A stretch of 64,000 bases of DNA from Dactylorhiza incarnata (taxonomy: Eukaryota > Streptophyta > Magnoliopsida > Asparagales > Orchidaceae): NCBI GenBank assembly GCA_033032865.1, contig JAWHQI010000730.1, forward strand, positions 124,001 to 188,000, read 5' to 3'. Made by a program: the position numbers and the translations under genes. The notes under the pieces are model-generated. The model saw only the letters and a program-made list of their open reading frames with translations, had not been told where the DNA came from and searched no databases. Shown here one piece after another: positions 45,389 to 57,321 of this stretch. Each line of letters begins with the position of its first letter. The stretch's first letter is position 1.

Positions 45389-47464
45389 TCACGACTGACG
45401 GCGCTCTGGGGAGGCATCCTCTCTATGAAGTCGTGCGACCTGGTCACTTGTGGTGTTCAGGAGAGAATAAATTTGGCTGGTATGATAATGGAGGTGGTTG
45501 ATTGTACTATGAAGCCGCCCGGCATCCCTTTCAACCCGCGAGGCGGCAATCATACGGGGGACCGCAGCGGCCTCATCAACCATCGGATCAGCCGCCCGAA
45601 CCGGGGGAGGATTCGAGCCCGCCCCAACAGTCGGGCGGCCAATAACCACCATCGCATCATTCATATTTCGCCGGCTCGCAGCGACCTCTCTGGTTAATCG
45701 CAGGAACTTTTCCTGGTAATACTTCGAGTCGCCCTCAGATTTCGCGGACGCCCTCTTCTCTTTCTCCAGCTGGGCGGTCAGAGCAGCGACTTGTGCTACC
45801 TTGGCCCTCTTCTCGGCCTCCACTGCTATCTGCGCGGCCTCCAGCTGAGCCTTCAGCGCCTCTTCAGCCTTCATCCTCGCAACTCGCTCAGCCTCCAGAG
45901 CGGTCCGAGTAGCGGCCTCCCGGTCTACGATCTCTTTCAAGCGGGCTCGCAGGGTGGCCAGATCTCCTTCGAGATGTTCGAAAAGTTGTGGCCCTTCCTG
46001 CGAAGTTGTTGCGCGGATCGATGCCAGGGGAACCAATGGAGGTAGGCTGGCCACAAGGTCGCCCGGCTTCACAGTCTGATCGTTGCTATCTGCAAAAGGC
46101 CGCGCGGTCATAAAAAATAAAAGCATGCAGGGTTGAATATATACAGCAATGGACATGAATAAAAGATCAGTGCCTAGACGCGCAGGCCGCTTAGGCTGTT
46201 TTGGGTCTAGCCGCCGTTGTAGCTCAAGCAAGAATCTCTTCTTACTCTGCCTAGCGGAAGAAGACCAGGCCGCCATAGAGAAAAAGCTCGTCGGCGGGGT
46301 CAATAACTTATTTCGAAGAGGCCGTGGAATGAAGAAACGGACGGATTTACGATCCGCGGGGCTCGTACCTGGCGCGAAGAGATCAGACCGCGGCGGCTTG
46401 TTTAAAGCCCGGTCCGCCTTTTCCTTCTTCACCGCCGCTATCTCCTCCCCGGTCATTGCCGGGGGAACCTTCTCCTGCGCCTTCAGCACCTCCCCAAGCT
46501 CCATCGCTTTCCGCTCGACCTCCAAGGCGGTCCGGGCAGCGGCTTCTCGCTCTTCGGCCTCGGTCTGATCGGTCTCGGCGGGGCGGCTTGAGTTATCAGC
46601 AGTTCGGGCGGTTTGTTCTAAGGCCGGCGGGCTGTCAAGGAGTTGGTCCCGCTTCACCAGCTCATCCATATCTCTGAAAATCCCATTGAAGGATAAACTA
46701 CTCGCCGTGTCCGGAATCAGTTCGCCCGGCCTCGCATCAGGGGTAGCCGATGGGTCATTCAACTTTTTGGATGGAGGAGTCACGAGGCCCAATTCCTCCT
46801 TTAGTCGCGAGTTGGTCTGAAGGAGGGATTCGGTCGGTTTCTTAAGGGCCGCCCTTTCCTTAGCGGCTAGCCTCTTGACCTTCTTTGTTATCCGCTCGGT
46901 CACGGACCCGGTCTGCTTCCTCTTCCTTTCTCCCTTACCCGGAGCTGGGTGAACTTCTTTCAGGGGGCTGGGATAATCATCCACGGACAGAGGAGTATTC
47001 GGCTCGCCCGTCCTGGGGGAACTAACCGCCCCTTCCTCTAGATCCCTGACAAGCAGGTGAGGGTTCCCGGATGGGGTGATTTCCACTCCAAACGAGGCGG
47101 TTTCGCCGACCTTCTTCGAAGGGCTGTCTGAAACAACTTTCTCAGAAGTGGCGGCCACCTCTTTGCTCGGCAAGCTGGCGGTCTGTTGGTTGAGGTCGCT
47201 GGGAGGGATCGGCGAGACATCAGGGGAAGGCCCCGAGCTGTTCACCACGGGCTCTGAAGAAGTTTTGGGAGTTGACAAATCTACGACTGGCTTGAGGCTA
47301 GCCGCTGCGGCCTTCTCAGCCCGCTTCCTCTTCTTCCGATCTTTCCGGTCTTGCTTCTCTTTCTCCTTGTCCGGCTTCTCCAACGGTTCGCGCCTCTTAT
47401 CTTCCGCCCTCCTCTGATCTCCGCTGGGATCCACGCGGTCTAGCACGGCGTCCAGGAAGTCCAT
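45389..47464 (-). CDS. E4 gene 1 (antisense): basic coiled-coil protein, two exons
   Basis: Predicted complement join 45389-46089 and 46369-47464, 598 aa. Donor CGCCAG|GTACGAG and acceptor TTTTGCAG| give phase 1, as in E2 and E5. The N-terminus is short and hydrophobic (MDFLDAVLDRV), then strongly basic (residues about 35-52). A central NLS-like cluster (KKVKRLAAKERAALKK) follows, then a Glu/Arg helix before the intron. Exon 2 has a long coiled coil and a conserved tail, RLHRED. The 279-bp intron has no in-frame stop, so a retained-intron form of 691 aa is possible. Family not recognised; nuclear localisation is inference. Confidence 0.72.
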   Translation of the reverse strand: MDFLDAVLDRVDPSGDQRRAEDKRREPLEKPDKEKEKQDRKDRKKRKRAEKAAAASLKPVVDLSTPKTSSEPVVNSSGPSPDVSPIPPSDLNQQTASLPSKEVAATSEKVVSDSPSKKVGETASFGVEITPSGNPHLLVRDLEEGAVSSPRTGEPNTPLSVDDYPSPLKEVHPAPGKGERKRKQTGSVTERITKKVKRLAAKERAALKKPTESLLQTNSRLKEELGLVTPPSKKLNDPSATPDARPGELIPDTASSLSFNGIFRDMDELVKRDQLLDSPPALEQTARTADNSSRPAETDQTEAEEREAAARTALEVERKAMELGEVLKAQEKVPPAMTGEEIAAVKKEKADRALNKPPRSDLFAPGTSPADRKSVRFFIPRPLRNKLLTPPTSFFSMAAWSSSARQSKKRFLLELQRRLDPKQPKRPARLGTDLLFMSIAVYIQPCMLLFFMTARPFADSNDQTVKPGDLVASLPPLVPLASIRATTSQEGPQLFEHLEGDLATLRARLKEIVDREAATRTALEAERVARMKAEEALKAQLEAAQIAVEAEKRAKVAQVAALTAQLEKEKRASAKSEGDSKYYQEKFLRLTREVAASRRNMNDAMVVIGRPTVGAGSNPPPVRAADPMVDEAAAVPRMIAASRVERDAGRLHSTINHLHYHTSQIYSLLNTTSDQVARLHREDASPERRQS

Positions 47465-47560
47465 TGCTGAAGAATTGCCGGTCTTAAAAATTCTGACCGC
47501 AACCGGCGAGTAATATCCCGTGATTTCAGAAAAAGCAACGCAGAATGAATTCTCTGGCTC

Positions 47561-47568
47561 TCTTATAG
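47561..47568 (-). promoter_or_regulatory. TATA box of E4 gene 1
   Basis: Reverse-strand CTATAAGA about 97 bp before the ATG, between gene 1 and the 3' LTR. E5 has the same sequence at 61249-61256. Confidence 0.55.
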
Positions 47569-47651
47569 AATTCAAGACAAGTCGGATGCGGTCTCCCGGT
47601 CAAAGCTAATATTTTCGAAATCCTCTGAGATTTGAAAATATGCGGGGATTA

Positions 47652-48487
47652 TGTTTGCCCGGAAAACCGCTTCTCGGTTTGAACCATTATCAGACCGCTC
47701 GGACTCCTGGGCTAAGCCGCTGGGTCCTGATATCGGCGGTTCTCAGTTCAGAAAGGGCCAGGCCGGGCGGCCTGGTGTCATTTCCGGATCGCCCCCAAAG
47801 GGATAAGATCGTCAAAGAGCCAAGGCAAGAAGTTCATCCGCGGTCTCAGCAAGAAGGCCGCGCGGGTTGTCCCATAGAAACTCGAAGTTCCAGCCCCGAA
47901 GAACAGGCCGGGGCTCCAGATCGAAGGCTATCCAAGTTACCTCTTGAAGATCGGCTAAGTCATGACCAGAAGGCAGACCGCGGCCTCAATCTCCAAACCG
48001 CGCGGTCTGCATTATTGACTTGGTCCCGGTGTCCTCAGCCGCAAGCAAGACAGGTCGGGAAGGCAGGCCGTCAGATCGCGCGGCCTCTTTCTTTTTTTTT
48101 CTTTGTGTATCCCGTCACCGCCTGCCCGTTTCTCCTGTACCCGGGCAGGAGGTTATTTTATCCCTGCCCGATCGGGCAGGCCCCCAAGCCTATAAATAGG
48201 GGGCGGCACTGTTCACAAGGCACGCACACTCGAATCCAAGAGCTCGCTTGTCTGAGCTGCGGTCTCGAGTTTCAGGTCTCGCGAACTGTTGACCGGCCGG
48301 CTTCTGCTTTCTCGCATTTGTAACCGCTACTTTTCAATAAAAGGAAAGCCCGTCGCAGGAGTGGCATTTGCCGCGACGGGCGAAGTCTGGCCTCGATCGC
48401 TGCTAGCAGTCTGAATTCTCTAACTAAATAGTAACTGATAGTCCGCAGCCTTCAATTTTCTTCGTAAGCGCACTTTTGAATCGAACA
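47652..48487 (+). repeat. E4 3' LTR
   Basis: 836 bp, preceded by ATGCGGGGATTA (purine-rich segment) and followed by TSD CCACG (48488-48492). It differs from the 5' LTR by one T in a T-run and two substitutions by eye. Confidence 0.95.
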
Positions 48488-51400
48488 CCACGGTTCATTT
48501 ACAAGCTTTCGAGTCAGCCATTGCTCTCAGAACCTTAACTGATGCAACCAAGTGCAAGCTTCTTGTAACCTCCTTTGAAGGACAAGCGAGGGAATGGTTT
48601 TACGGTTTGCACCCCAGGTCGATCCGTCGTTTCGCGGAGCTGCGAAGAGAATTCCTGCTGAGATTCTCCACCTCAAGGAAGAGAAAGAGTGGCCCGGCGG
48701 CCCTTTTCGATATAAAACAACGGGAAGGCGAGACATGGGCTCGTTTTGTGGATCGATTCCAGAAAGAGATCATGGAAGTCCAAAATGTGGACCCGGAGCT
48801 GTATAGGGTTGCCCTCATCCATGGCCTGAGAGAGGGCCCCCTAAAGTTCGAAGCAAGTATAAGGGAGCCTAAGACTTATCAGGAAATGATAAGTTTGGCA
48901 AATATGTTTATCAGAGGAGAGAAGAGCAATCCAGACTACGTCGCGAAGCTGGTAAGCGATAAGGAGCCATCAAATCTGTCTTTCCATCATCCACCATCGA
49001 ATCAGTCCCACTTTGAACCCCGTTCCCAAAGGGGAAGGAACTACAAAAATAAGCAACCATTTATGGGCCATCAGCGGTTTCAAGATCAGAAACCACCGTT
49101 GGCCGTCGCCCCCGCTCCATCTGCTCCTTTTCCGCAAATCATGCCGGTATATTTGCAACAGTATGCCGCGCAGCCACCTCCAGTCATTCCATCAACTCAA
49201 TACGATGATTCGCAAGAGTCATTCACTCCCCTACACGTCACCATGGACGAAGTAGTCCAGATTTTGCAAAAGAGGCCAGATTTCAAAAGGCCTGCTCCTC
49301 TGAAGTCGGATATTCGCAATCGAAATCCGAACCTTTATTGTGAATATCATAAAGAGGGGGGACATCTAACTGAAGACTGTCGAGCTCTTCGTCTGCTTAT
49401 AGAAAGACTCCTGGGAGAAGGAAAGCTCCGGGGTCTAGTTCGGAAAGATAAAACTGCTGAGCCAACTACCGAGAAGAAAAAGGAGAAGGAAGCAGTAGAA
49501 GTGACCTGGGAATGCGCCGACGTCGAGGACGCCGGCTGCTATGGTGACATCCATCCTTCTACCGAATGCGTCGAAGTCAATGATGTGGGCCCCTTAGGGG
49601 ACATCTATTGTATCCATGGGGGAGCTGGAGCGGAATCATCTCGCAAATCCAGCATTGCGAGAGTTCTAAAGCAGGAAGTGGCAGCCACTACAAGTTCTCC
49701 TCCCGAAAGCACTATTGTCACGTTTGGTCAAGAAGACCTTCCCCCCAATGCTAATCCTTTCGATGATGCGGTGGTTATCAAGGCCATCATCGAAAACTAT
49801 ACAGTCCACAAGATTCTGATTGATACCGGCAGCTCCGTCAATCTCCTTTTCCGCCCGACTTTCGAGGCCCTGAAGACCGGAAAGCATCTACTTTCCACCG
49901 ATGGGCCCCTCTACGGTTTTTCTGGGGAGAAGAAGGAAGTAGAGGGTTCAGTGAAGCTCCTGGTCTCTCTTGGAGGGGTGATAAAGTTGATCAATTTCGT
50001 GGTAGTAGATGCCCCAAGCAACTAGTGTGCTATCTTCGGGAGGCCGATTCTCAATGCGTATAGAGCAATAGTGTCCACTTTTCACCTTGCCCTCAAGTTC
50101 GCTGCTGAAGGAAAACAGTATCGGGTCAGAAGCAACCCAAAGGTAGATCGGGAGTGCTACGTCCGAACTGTCAACATGGTCACCGACACTCCACTTCCCA
50201 AGATCATGGATGAGGTTTTGGAGGTTGCTGAGTCTCCAGAGGCCGCCGAGGAAGGAAAGGATCGAGAAGGGGCCCACTTGGAACCTGCCCAAGCGACCCA
50301 AGAAGTTCCTATTGTTGAGGGGGCAGAAAAGAAGTTGGTCATCAACGCTGAGTTGTCAGAAGAGGAGAAAGTGGAGCTAATCTCCTGTCTGTTGGGGAAT
50401 CTGGATATCTTCGCTTGGTCAGCGGAGGATATGCCAGGAGTGGATCCAGACGTGGCTTGTCATCATCTAAACGTATCTCCTGAGTTCAAGCCCGTCCAGC
50501 AAAAGAAGAGAGAACTGGCGACCAAGCTGGCGTTGCCCATCAGAGAGGAGGTCTCCAAACTCCTAAAAGCGGGTTTCATTTCTGAGATTCAATATCCCAC
50601 GTGGATGTCGAATGTTGTAATGGTTAAGAAATCTTGTGGGAAGTGGCGCATGTGTGTGGAATTCACCAAACATAATAAAGCGTGCCCTAAAGATTGTTAC
50701 CCTTTGCCTCGGATAGATGTCTTAGTTGATTCTGCGGTTGGGTATGGTTTTATGAGTTTCCTCGATGCCTTCTCTGGGTACCATCAAATTAAAATGCACA
50801 AACCTGACATCCCGCATACCTCATTTATCACAAACGATGGGTGTTACTGCTATCTCGTAATGCCCTTCGGTCTTAAAAACGCAGGTGCAACATACCAAAG
50901 AATGATGGATACCGTCTTTAAACATCAAAAGGGCAGGAATCTCGAAGTTTACGTTGATGATCTTCTTCTCAAAAGCAAACATTCTCATTGCATTTGAAAG
51001 ACCTCGTAGAGACGTTCGCTACTCTACGGAGGTTCAAGTTAAAATTAAACCCATTGAAATGTGTGTTCGGGGCAAGCAAAGGGAAATTTCTTGGGCATCT
51101 CTTAACTCCTGATGGCCTTGCACCAAATCCAGATAAGGTGAAGGCCATCCTTGATATGACCCCTCCTCGAAATACCAAAGAAGTTCAACAACTTGGGGGG
51201 AGATTGGCAGGATTGAGCAGGTTTATCTCCAAATCCGGAGATAAAATTGCCCCATTCTTTAAAACATTACGAGGGGGATCAAAGTTCGAATGGAGCGAGG
51301 AGTGTAACAAGGCTTTCGAGCAGCTGAAGGGACAGTTAACTTCGACTCCACTACTCCAAAGTCCCCGTGAGGGAGAAAAGCTATTCTTATATCTGGGAGT

Positions 51401-53489
51401 CAGACCAGAAGCGGTGAGTTCCGTCCTCGTTCGGGAAGAAAAGAGGAGGCAGTTTCCAATATACTATGTCAGCCACATCCTTAAGGATGCAGAAACCAGA
51501 TATTCGATCCTGGAGAAACTGGCCTTGGCTCTGGTTATGTCTGCGCGAAGGCTTCGCCCTTATTTTCAGGCTCATTCCGTCCAAGTTATTACAGATCATC
51601 CTTTAAAAATTATTCTTGAAAAGCCAGATCATTCAGGGAGGTTGGCAAAATGGGCTATTGAACTAAGTGAATTTGAGATATCGTACATCCCCCGAACAGC
51701 AATCAAAGCGCAAATCTTGGCAGACTTCCTGGTAGATACAACAGAGCTTAGTCCTGAACAGGTGGTACGATCTCCTCTGGCTTGGATCATTTATGTGGAT
51801 GGGGCTTCTGGCTGAAACTCCGTGGGAGCCGGAGTAGTGTTGATCAGCCCAAATGGCATCAGGCTGGAGCAAGCTATCAAGTTCTTCTTTCCAGTTACAA
51901 ATAACCAGGCAGAATACGAAGCACTTCTGGCTGGGCTAAGGCTTGCGAAGGAGTTGGGCATAGAATATGTACATGTTAGAACCGATTCACTGGTGATGGC
52001 CTCCCAGGTCTTGGGAAATTATGAGACAAGGGAGCCGATTCTGCGAAAATTTCTGCTATTAGCCAAAAAGGAAATCGGAAGATTCAAGTCATTTATTATC
52101 GAGCACATCCCGAGAACGCAAAATGAGGAGGCAGATGAATTGTCAAAGTTCGGTCTTCCATCAGGGGGAGTGACCTTTGAACTCTTTCATCCGGCAATAG
52201 ATGAGGCAGAACTCATGCAAATTGATCATAATCCTTCATGGAAGGATCCTTACGAGTTATTCCTATCAAAGGGGGAGTTCCACCATTCCATCAAAGATCG
52301 GAGAAGATTCAAAAGGAAGGCGGCATATTATTATCTAATAGCAGGAGTTCTCTACATAAAAACTTTGATTTCCCCCTCAGCACGATGTGTTTCAGAAGAA
52401 GAGATCCCTATCGTACTTCAGGAAGTTCATTCTGGGGAATGTGGTAGCCATTCAGGGGCAAAAACCTTAGAAAAAAGGATCCTGCGGCAAGGATATTTTT
52501 GGCCGACTATGAGAAAGGATGCTGAAGCATTTGCCAAGCGGTGTGTGCAGTGCCAAAAGTTCGCTCCTCTTCAGCATCTTCCCGCTCAGTCGCTTAGGTC
52601 AATAACTGCACCCTGGCCCTTCGCAGTTTGGGGGATGGATCTCATCGGACCCTTTCCAATGGCTAGCGGTCAGCGCCGCTTTATCATAGTGATGATTGAC
52701 TACTTCAGTAAGTGGATCGAGGCTAAGACACTGGCAAGAACTACTACCCAAATCATTAGAAACTTCATCTGGGGAGAAATAGTCTGCCGACACGGAATTC
52801 CGCTGGCAATTGTCACTAATAATGGTCCACAATTCAATAATCCCGAGATGATAAAATTTTGCGATCAGGTTGGAATTGACCTGCGGTTTTCCTCAGGCCA
52901 TCATCCAAGGACCAATGGTCAGGTAGAAGCAGCCAACAGGCGAATCCAGCAGCTCCTGATGAAAAGAGTTTGGAATCAGAAAGGAAACTGGGCAGATCAA
53001 CTTCCCTCCATCCTTTGGACTCTTCGTACTACATCTTCAGCTACAGGGGAGACACCATTCAAACTGTCTCATGGCTCGGAGGCTGTTGTTCCTGTGGAGT
53101 TTGAGGTGGTCACTCCAAGAGTTGTGTACGGAAAAGAAGGAGGAGAAGCGTGGGTAGAATACAATGACGAGGCCGTCAAGTATAGTTTGGATCTAATCGA
53201 AGAACTTCAGGATGAGGCAACAATAAGGCAAGAAGAAGTTAAAAGGAGGATGGCAAAGTACTTTGACAAAAATGTTAGGGTAAAGCATTTTGCTGTCGGC
53301 GACGTCGTATTAAAAAAGGTTGATGCAGCAGCCCGAACAGGTAATGTCGGGAAGCTAAATCCTAATTGGGCTGGACCTTTCATCGTCAAGGAGGCACTAA
53401 AAAGTGGGGCTTATCGCCTCCAAACAAGTGAAGGAGAAGACATCCCGCGCACCTGGAGTGGCGACGATCTCAAACGGTTCTATCCTTAA
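48488..53489 (+). pseudogene. E3 gag-pol, remainder after E4, broken
   Basis: Resumes the gag core in frame at 48493. Lesions: TAG at 50023-50025 after protease, a 1-bp deletion near 50975 just past YVDD, and TGA at 51813-51815 in the second RNase H. A codon is also missing near 53032. In integrase the second catalytic Asp is Asn (AAT at 52818-52820, giving VTNNGPQF), so this enzyme would be dead even with the frame open. The RT also has Asp-to-Glu and Leu-to-His changes in the otherwise conserved CVDFTKLNKACPKDC segment. Domains otherwise match E4. Confidence 0.93.
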
Positions 53490-53601
53490 AATGTCTTCTT
53501 TACTTTCCTACAGTTTTTGAGATATTTTAATAAGAAGCTCCATACTGACACTTCTCCATGTCTGATGTTTCCTTTCTGCATTTTCTCATATATCAAACTC
53601 A

Positions 53602-53822
53602 CTGAACCACGGAGACATCGCCAAGTTCTGCTCGAACCCCCTCGGATTGTAGTCATTAGCGTAAAACCATGAAGATCATGTGTAGCGGGGAGTTTTCGCA
53701 CACGTGTAGTGGTAGCTTGCCAATTCCCGTGCGGTGGTCTTCAGAACCTTGGATCCCGGCTGATATCCCACACACCCCTGCATCAAGGGAGGTCTAGGTG
53801 AATGTTGGCTCTATCATGCCCC
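53602..53822 (+). other. E3 conserved non-coding block after pol
   Basis: Same ~220-bp block as in E1, E2 and E4. Confidence 0.6.
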
Positions 53823-53844
53823 TTGGGGGATATAATTACAGCTT

Positions 53845-54244
53845 TGATGATCCTTCTGAGGAAAGCAATGTCGGTATAGCCCCCACGGCATAACAACACC
53901 TGCCCAACTGATCATCTTAGTCTGTGACTATCGAATACTCCAAGGTACTCTCGAGCGATGCCTAAGCGGGACCCACAACTGAGTTGATCTCTCTGAGGAA
54001 AGCAATGTTCGCCGCCTAGGCCCACCTGCCCAATTGATCAACTCGGCTTGTAGCCCTAGGCAAGAGAGCAGTCGAGTCGCTTACAGCCCTTATGACCACT
54101 TGAGGAAAGCAATGTTCGCCGCCTAGGCCCACCTGCCCACTTGGTCATCTGGGTCTGTACTTGTTTCTCTTTGTTTCTACAGCTCTTATGACCACTTGAG
54201 GAAAGCAATGTTCGCCGCCTAGGCCCACCTGCCCACTTGGTCAT
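53845..54244 (+). repeat. E3 four hairpin units downstream of pol
   Basis: Arms GATGATC/GATCATC, GAGTTGATC/GATCAACTC, and ATGACCA/TGGTCAT twice. The first unit has the family I variant core. Unit order is the same as in E1 and E4. Confidence 0.8.
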
Positions 54245-54372
54245 CTGAGTCTGTAATCATCTTTATTGCATTACCAGGGATTATCTCGTCCCATATGGTC
54301 ATTATAGACCATTTGGAGGAAAAAGCAGGATTTCTATGTGCAGCATAAACCAGACGACTTAATACTCAAACT

Positions 54373-54640
54373 GGGCGGTTTGAAATAAGCAGGTACCAGG
54401 GCTTTCAGACGGTCTGATTATTAAACCTGGAGGTCTGGTTATTAAACCTGGCGGTCTGGTTATTAAACCAGGCGGTCTAAAATCAGCAGGTTCCAAAGAT
54501 GTCATACGGTTCGGTTTTTAGACCGGGCGGTTTGAAATAAGCAGGTACCAGGGCTTTCAGGCGGTCTGGTTATTAAACCAGGCGATCTAAAATCAGCAGG
54601 TTCCAAAGACGTCATACGGTTCGGTTTTTAGACCGGACGG
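54373..54640 (+). repeat. E3 spacer tandem repeat (~152 bp and a shorter copy)
   Basis: GGGCGGTTTGAAATAAGCAG starts copies at 54373 and 54525. Within the first, a ~21-bp segment with GGTCTGGTTATTAAACC is repeated about three times. E1 has a single version at 25597 onward. Confidence 0.7.
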
Positions 54641-54797
54641 TTTGAAGTGAACAGGGTATCATTAAGGTATAAGGTAAATATCAGGGAAGCAAGCATAATC
54701 ATGACCGGCCGACCTTATTATCCGGATTATGAATTTATCATCCTTATGGGTTTCCATTCAATCCAATCGGATAATCACAGGATCTTTTCAATCAGGC

Positions 54798-55016
54798 GGT
54801 TATGATTCTCGTTGCAAGTATTAAACCTGCTAAACGCACGAATTCTATATACAGCTCGTACGGCTTGTCAGGTTATGATTCTCGTTGCAAGTATTAAACC
54901 TGCTAAACGCACGAATTCTATATACAGCTCGTACGGCTTGTCAGGTTATGATTCTCGTTGAAAGTATTAAACCTGCTAATCGCACGAATTCTATATACAG
55001 CTCGAACGACTTGTCA
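54798..55016 (+). repeat. E3 three copies of a 73-bp tandem repeat
   Basis: Copies start at 54798, 54871 and 54944 (GGTTATGATTCTCGTTG). The first two are nearly identical and the third has a few changes. E1 has one copy near 25875. This is a copy-specific expansion. Confidence 0.85.
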
Positions 55017-55672
55017 GCCAATGTTATATATAACGGTCATATAAATTGATCAGATTAAATGTTAATCGCACGGTCTATCAATTGATCTTCTTGGGACTGG
55101 ATATTCTGTTTACGGTCGCACGGCTTGATTATTTCAAATTCCGGATCGGTTATCTGATTGCATTCACGGAAGTGGGATTTACAGCGATGTTAGCTGCAAG
55201 TCGCCTGAGTTAAAACACTGACCGCTCGGTTTGATAATTGTTCTCATGACTTGTCCTTCTTTATCCTGGAAAGCAAGTATGCCGGGTCTAGTAGTAACCG
55301 CGCGGCTCAATTGTGTCCGGTCTCCGGGATGTCGTAATACATTGGTAATAAGTTAGCACTTTCTCAGAATAAATCGGATAAATTCGATTCGGATAAAAAG
55401 AAGCAAGCTATGCGAGTGGGTTTTTAGATACTTTACCGGAATCTTATGAAGATCGCTATCTTAACCGGATAAGTTGACATTAAGTCGCACGACTTGGTTC
55501 GATTTAACACAGAAAGAGATCGCAAACAATCGCAAGTAAGTCGCAGAAGGTAGACGGATAGACAGGTAAAAGCTTTTTATTTCATTATCAAAACATTGTT
55601 TACATTATGTTTTAAGCCGTCCGGCTAACAACATCAAGCCGACGGCTATTCAAAATAAAAAGCAAAATACAG
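55017..55672. other. E3 spacer before gene 2
   Basis: AT-rich and non-coding, with dispersed palindromes such as ACCGCTCGGT (about 55220) and ACCGCGCGGC (about 55309). No gene seen. Confidence 0.65.
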
Positions 55673-56956
55673 CTACTGATTGTGCGACTTGAGTTTCTTA
55701 GACGCAGGAGCACTTGAATGTTCGCTGCCATCAATCGAAACATCAGGAGAATAACTCGCTACCCGACGAGGATGAGCTGCTCAATTCGCTCGATTTGCGG
55801 CCAGCATCTTCTTCAGAATCGCTGGATTCAGACTCCGAGCCACTCTCACCACTCTTAGCCGCTCCGGGTTCTTCGACCTCGTCATCTCCATCATCGCTCT
55901 CTTCCGAACTGGATCCGTCGGCTTTATTCTTTCCTTTGGCTTTCCGCCTGATCTTTTCTAACTTCCTTTGCAAAATCGGATAGGCGTCCGAGAAGGAGAA
56001 ATGCTCGAAACCGGGCGCGAACCCGTTGAGCTCCCGCAAGCGGTTAAAAGCATTATCAATTCCCTCGGCGACATGAGGGAAGAGTTCCTGCTGATAGACC
56101 GGGTCGGTCTCATCATACTTAGCCTGCAAAAGAAAAGAGTGGTAAGACCGTGCGGTCTGAGAACATTGGTGTTGATGCTGACCAGGTGATGACTTACCGA
56201 CTCGGCTTCCTTTAGCCGCGCATTTTCTTTCTTCAGTTCGGCAATTTCCTTCGCTTGGAGAGCGTTTTCTTTAATCAACCTCTTTAAGGTCATTCCCATG
56301 AAAACGTTGGTGATAAAGCTCTCGGCGCCAACCCGCGCGCGCCTCTCTGGCGAGCTCTTCCTCAGGAATTTTCCTCAGCCTCCTGAAGTTCCGTCGGCCG
56401 AACATAGCGATGCTAGCGGCCTCGGCATGCCGGCCCGACTTCTCATTCGCCCAGTGGGGAAGCGCAGTAGAGATCTGGACAGTATCGCTGTCCGGGTGCC
56501 AGGTCAAGACCGGGTGGCCTTTTAGATCCTTCACCTTGCTGAAGGAACGAAGGGCGGCGAAGTCGCTTGAGGAACCCGAATCCTCCCCATCAGACGGCAG
56601 CGGCTTGTTCCAGGATTGCCTCTTCCTCTTCTCCGTCTGAGTCAAAACTAAACCGGCCGGACTGATCGGCTTGTTAGCAGGAACAACGGCTTGGGCTACA
56701 AAAGGAGAAGAGTCAGCACAAGAGACCGAGCGGTTAACATTAAAGTCGGAAGCAAAGGGAGAAGAGTCATCCGCTCATCACGGAGCGGAAGCCGCGCGAG
56801 CAGCGGACTGTCAGTCATGTGCTTCTCGACGAATTCATCCAGCTCGGCCTTTGTCAAACGGCACTCCTCGAGGTCTGCAGAGTGAAAGGCCACAGCGGCT
56901 TCAGAGCGGGTAGCAGAGGTCTTCGCAGGTCGCTTCGACTGGCGCTTTACTCCCAT
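55673..56956 (-). pseudogene. E3 gene 2 (antisense), core domain deleted
   Basis: Starts like E2 gene 2 (ATG at 56956), but a deletion of nearly 600 bp near 56770 joins the codons just after LRDERM to the middle of intron 1. Almost all of the PF04195-like region is lost. There is also a 1-bp insertion in a GC run near 56335 and a 2-bp loss near 55757. Splice sites of intron 2 remain. Intron 1's remnant and intron 2 each hold a palindromic site (56725-56734 and 56147-56156). Confidence 0.88.
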
Positions 56957-56993
56957 CTTGAAATTTTGGTAAAAGTAATTTCGGAAGGGCGCT

Positions 56994-57000
56994 ACTTATA
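56994..57000 (-). promoter_or_regulatory. TATA box of E3 gene 2
   Basis: Reverse-strand TATAAGT at the conserved place about 40 bp before the ATG. Confidence 0.5.
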
Positions 57001-57321
57001 AGAGCGGATGATCTGCATTTAGCAAAGGTCGAATCACGGCTAGACCGGTCAACCCGTGCGGGTACATCATCACAAAACTCAACTACAAAGACCGTGTAAT
57101 TCAAACAAGCGAATTAAAGAATCACGAAAACAAGCAGATCGGTTTATGTAAAATAACTCACAGGCATCAATCAACACAACAAGAAGGCAAAAAAGTAAAT
57201 TCAAATATTTTAGCCGCACGGCCTGAATGGCAGATCGAATATTATAGAGTCAGATTCAAGCAAATTGTCCAAGAGACCGAATAGAAATATTATTACAAAG
57301 TTCATATCTCAGAGCCACTCG

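Larger units (their letters stand above)
34769..48487 (+). mobile_element. E4: young family II Tat-lineage retrotransposon nested in E3
   Basis: 13,719 bp, TSD CCACG (34764-34768 and 48488-48492). The LTRs (835 and 836 bp) differ at only about three places by eye, the closest pair in the window, so this is probably the most recent complete insertion. Same plan as family I, but LTRs, spacer and antisense genes are clearly diverged. gag-pol has one in-frame TAG; gene 2 has one frameshift; gene 1 is open. Confidence 0.96.
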
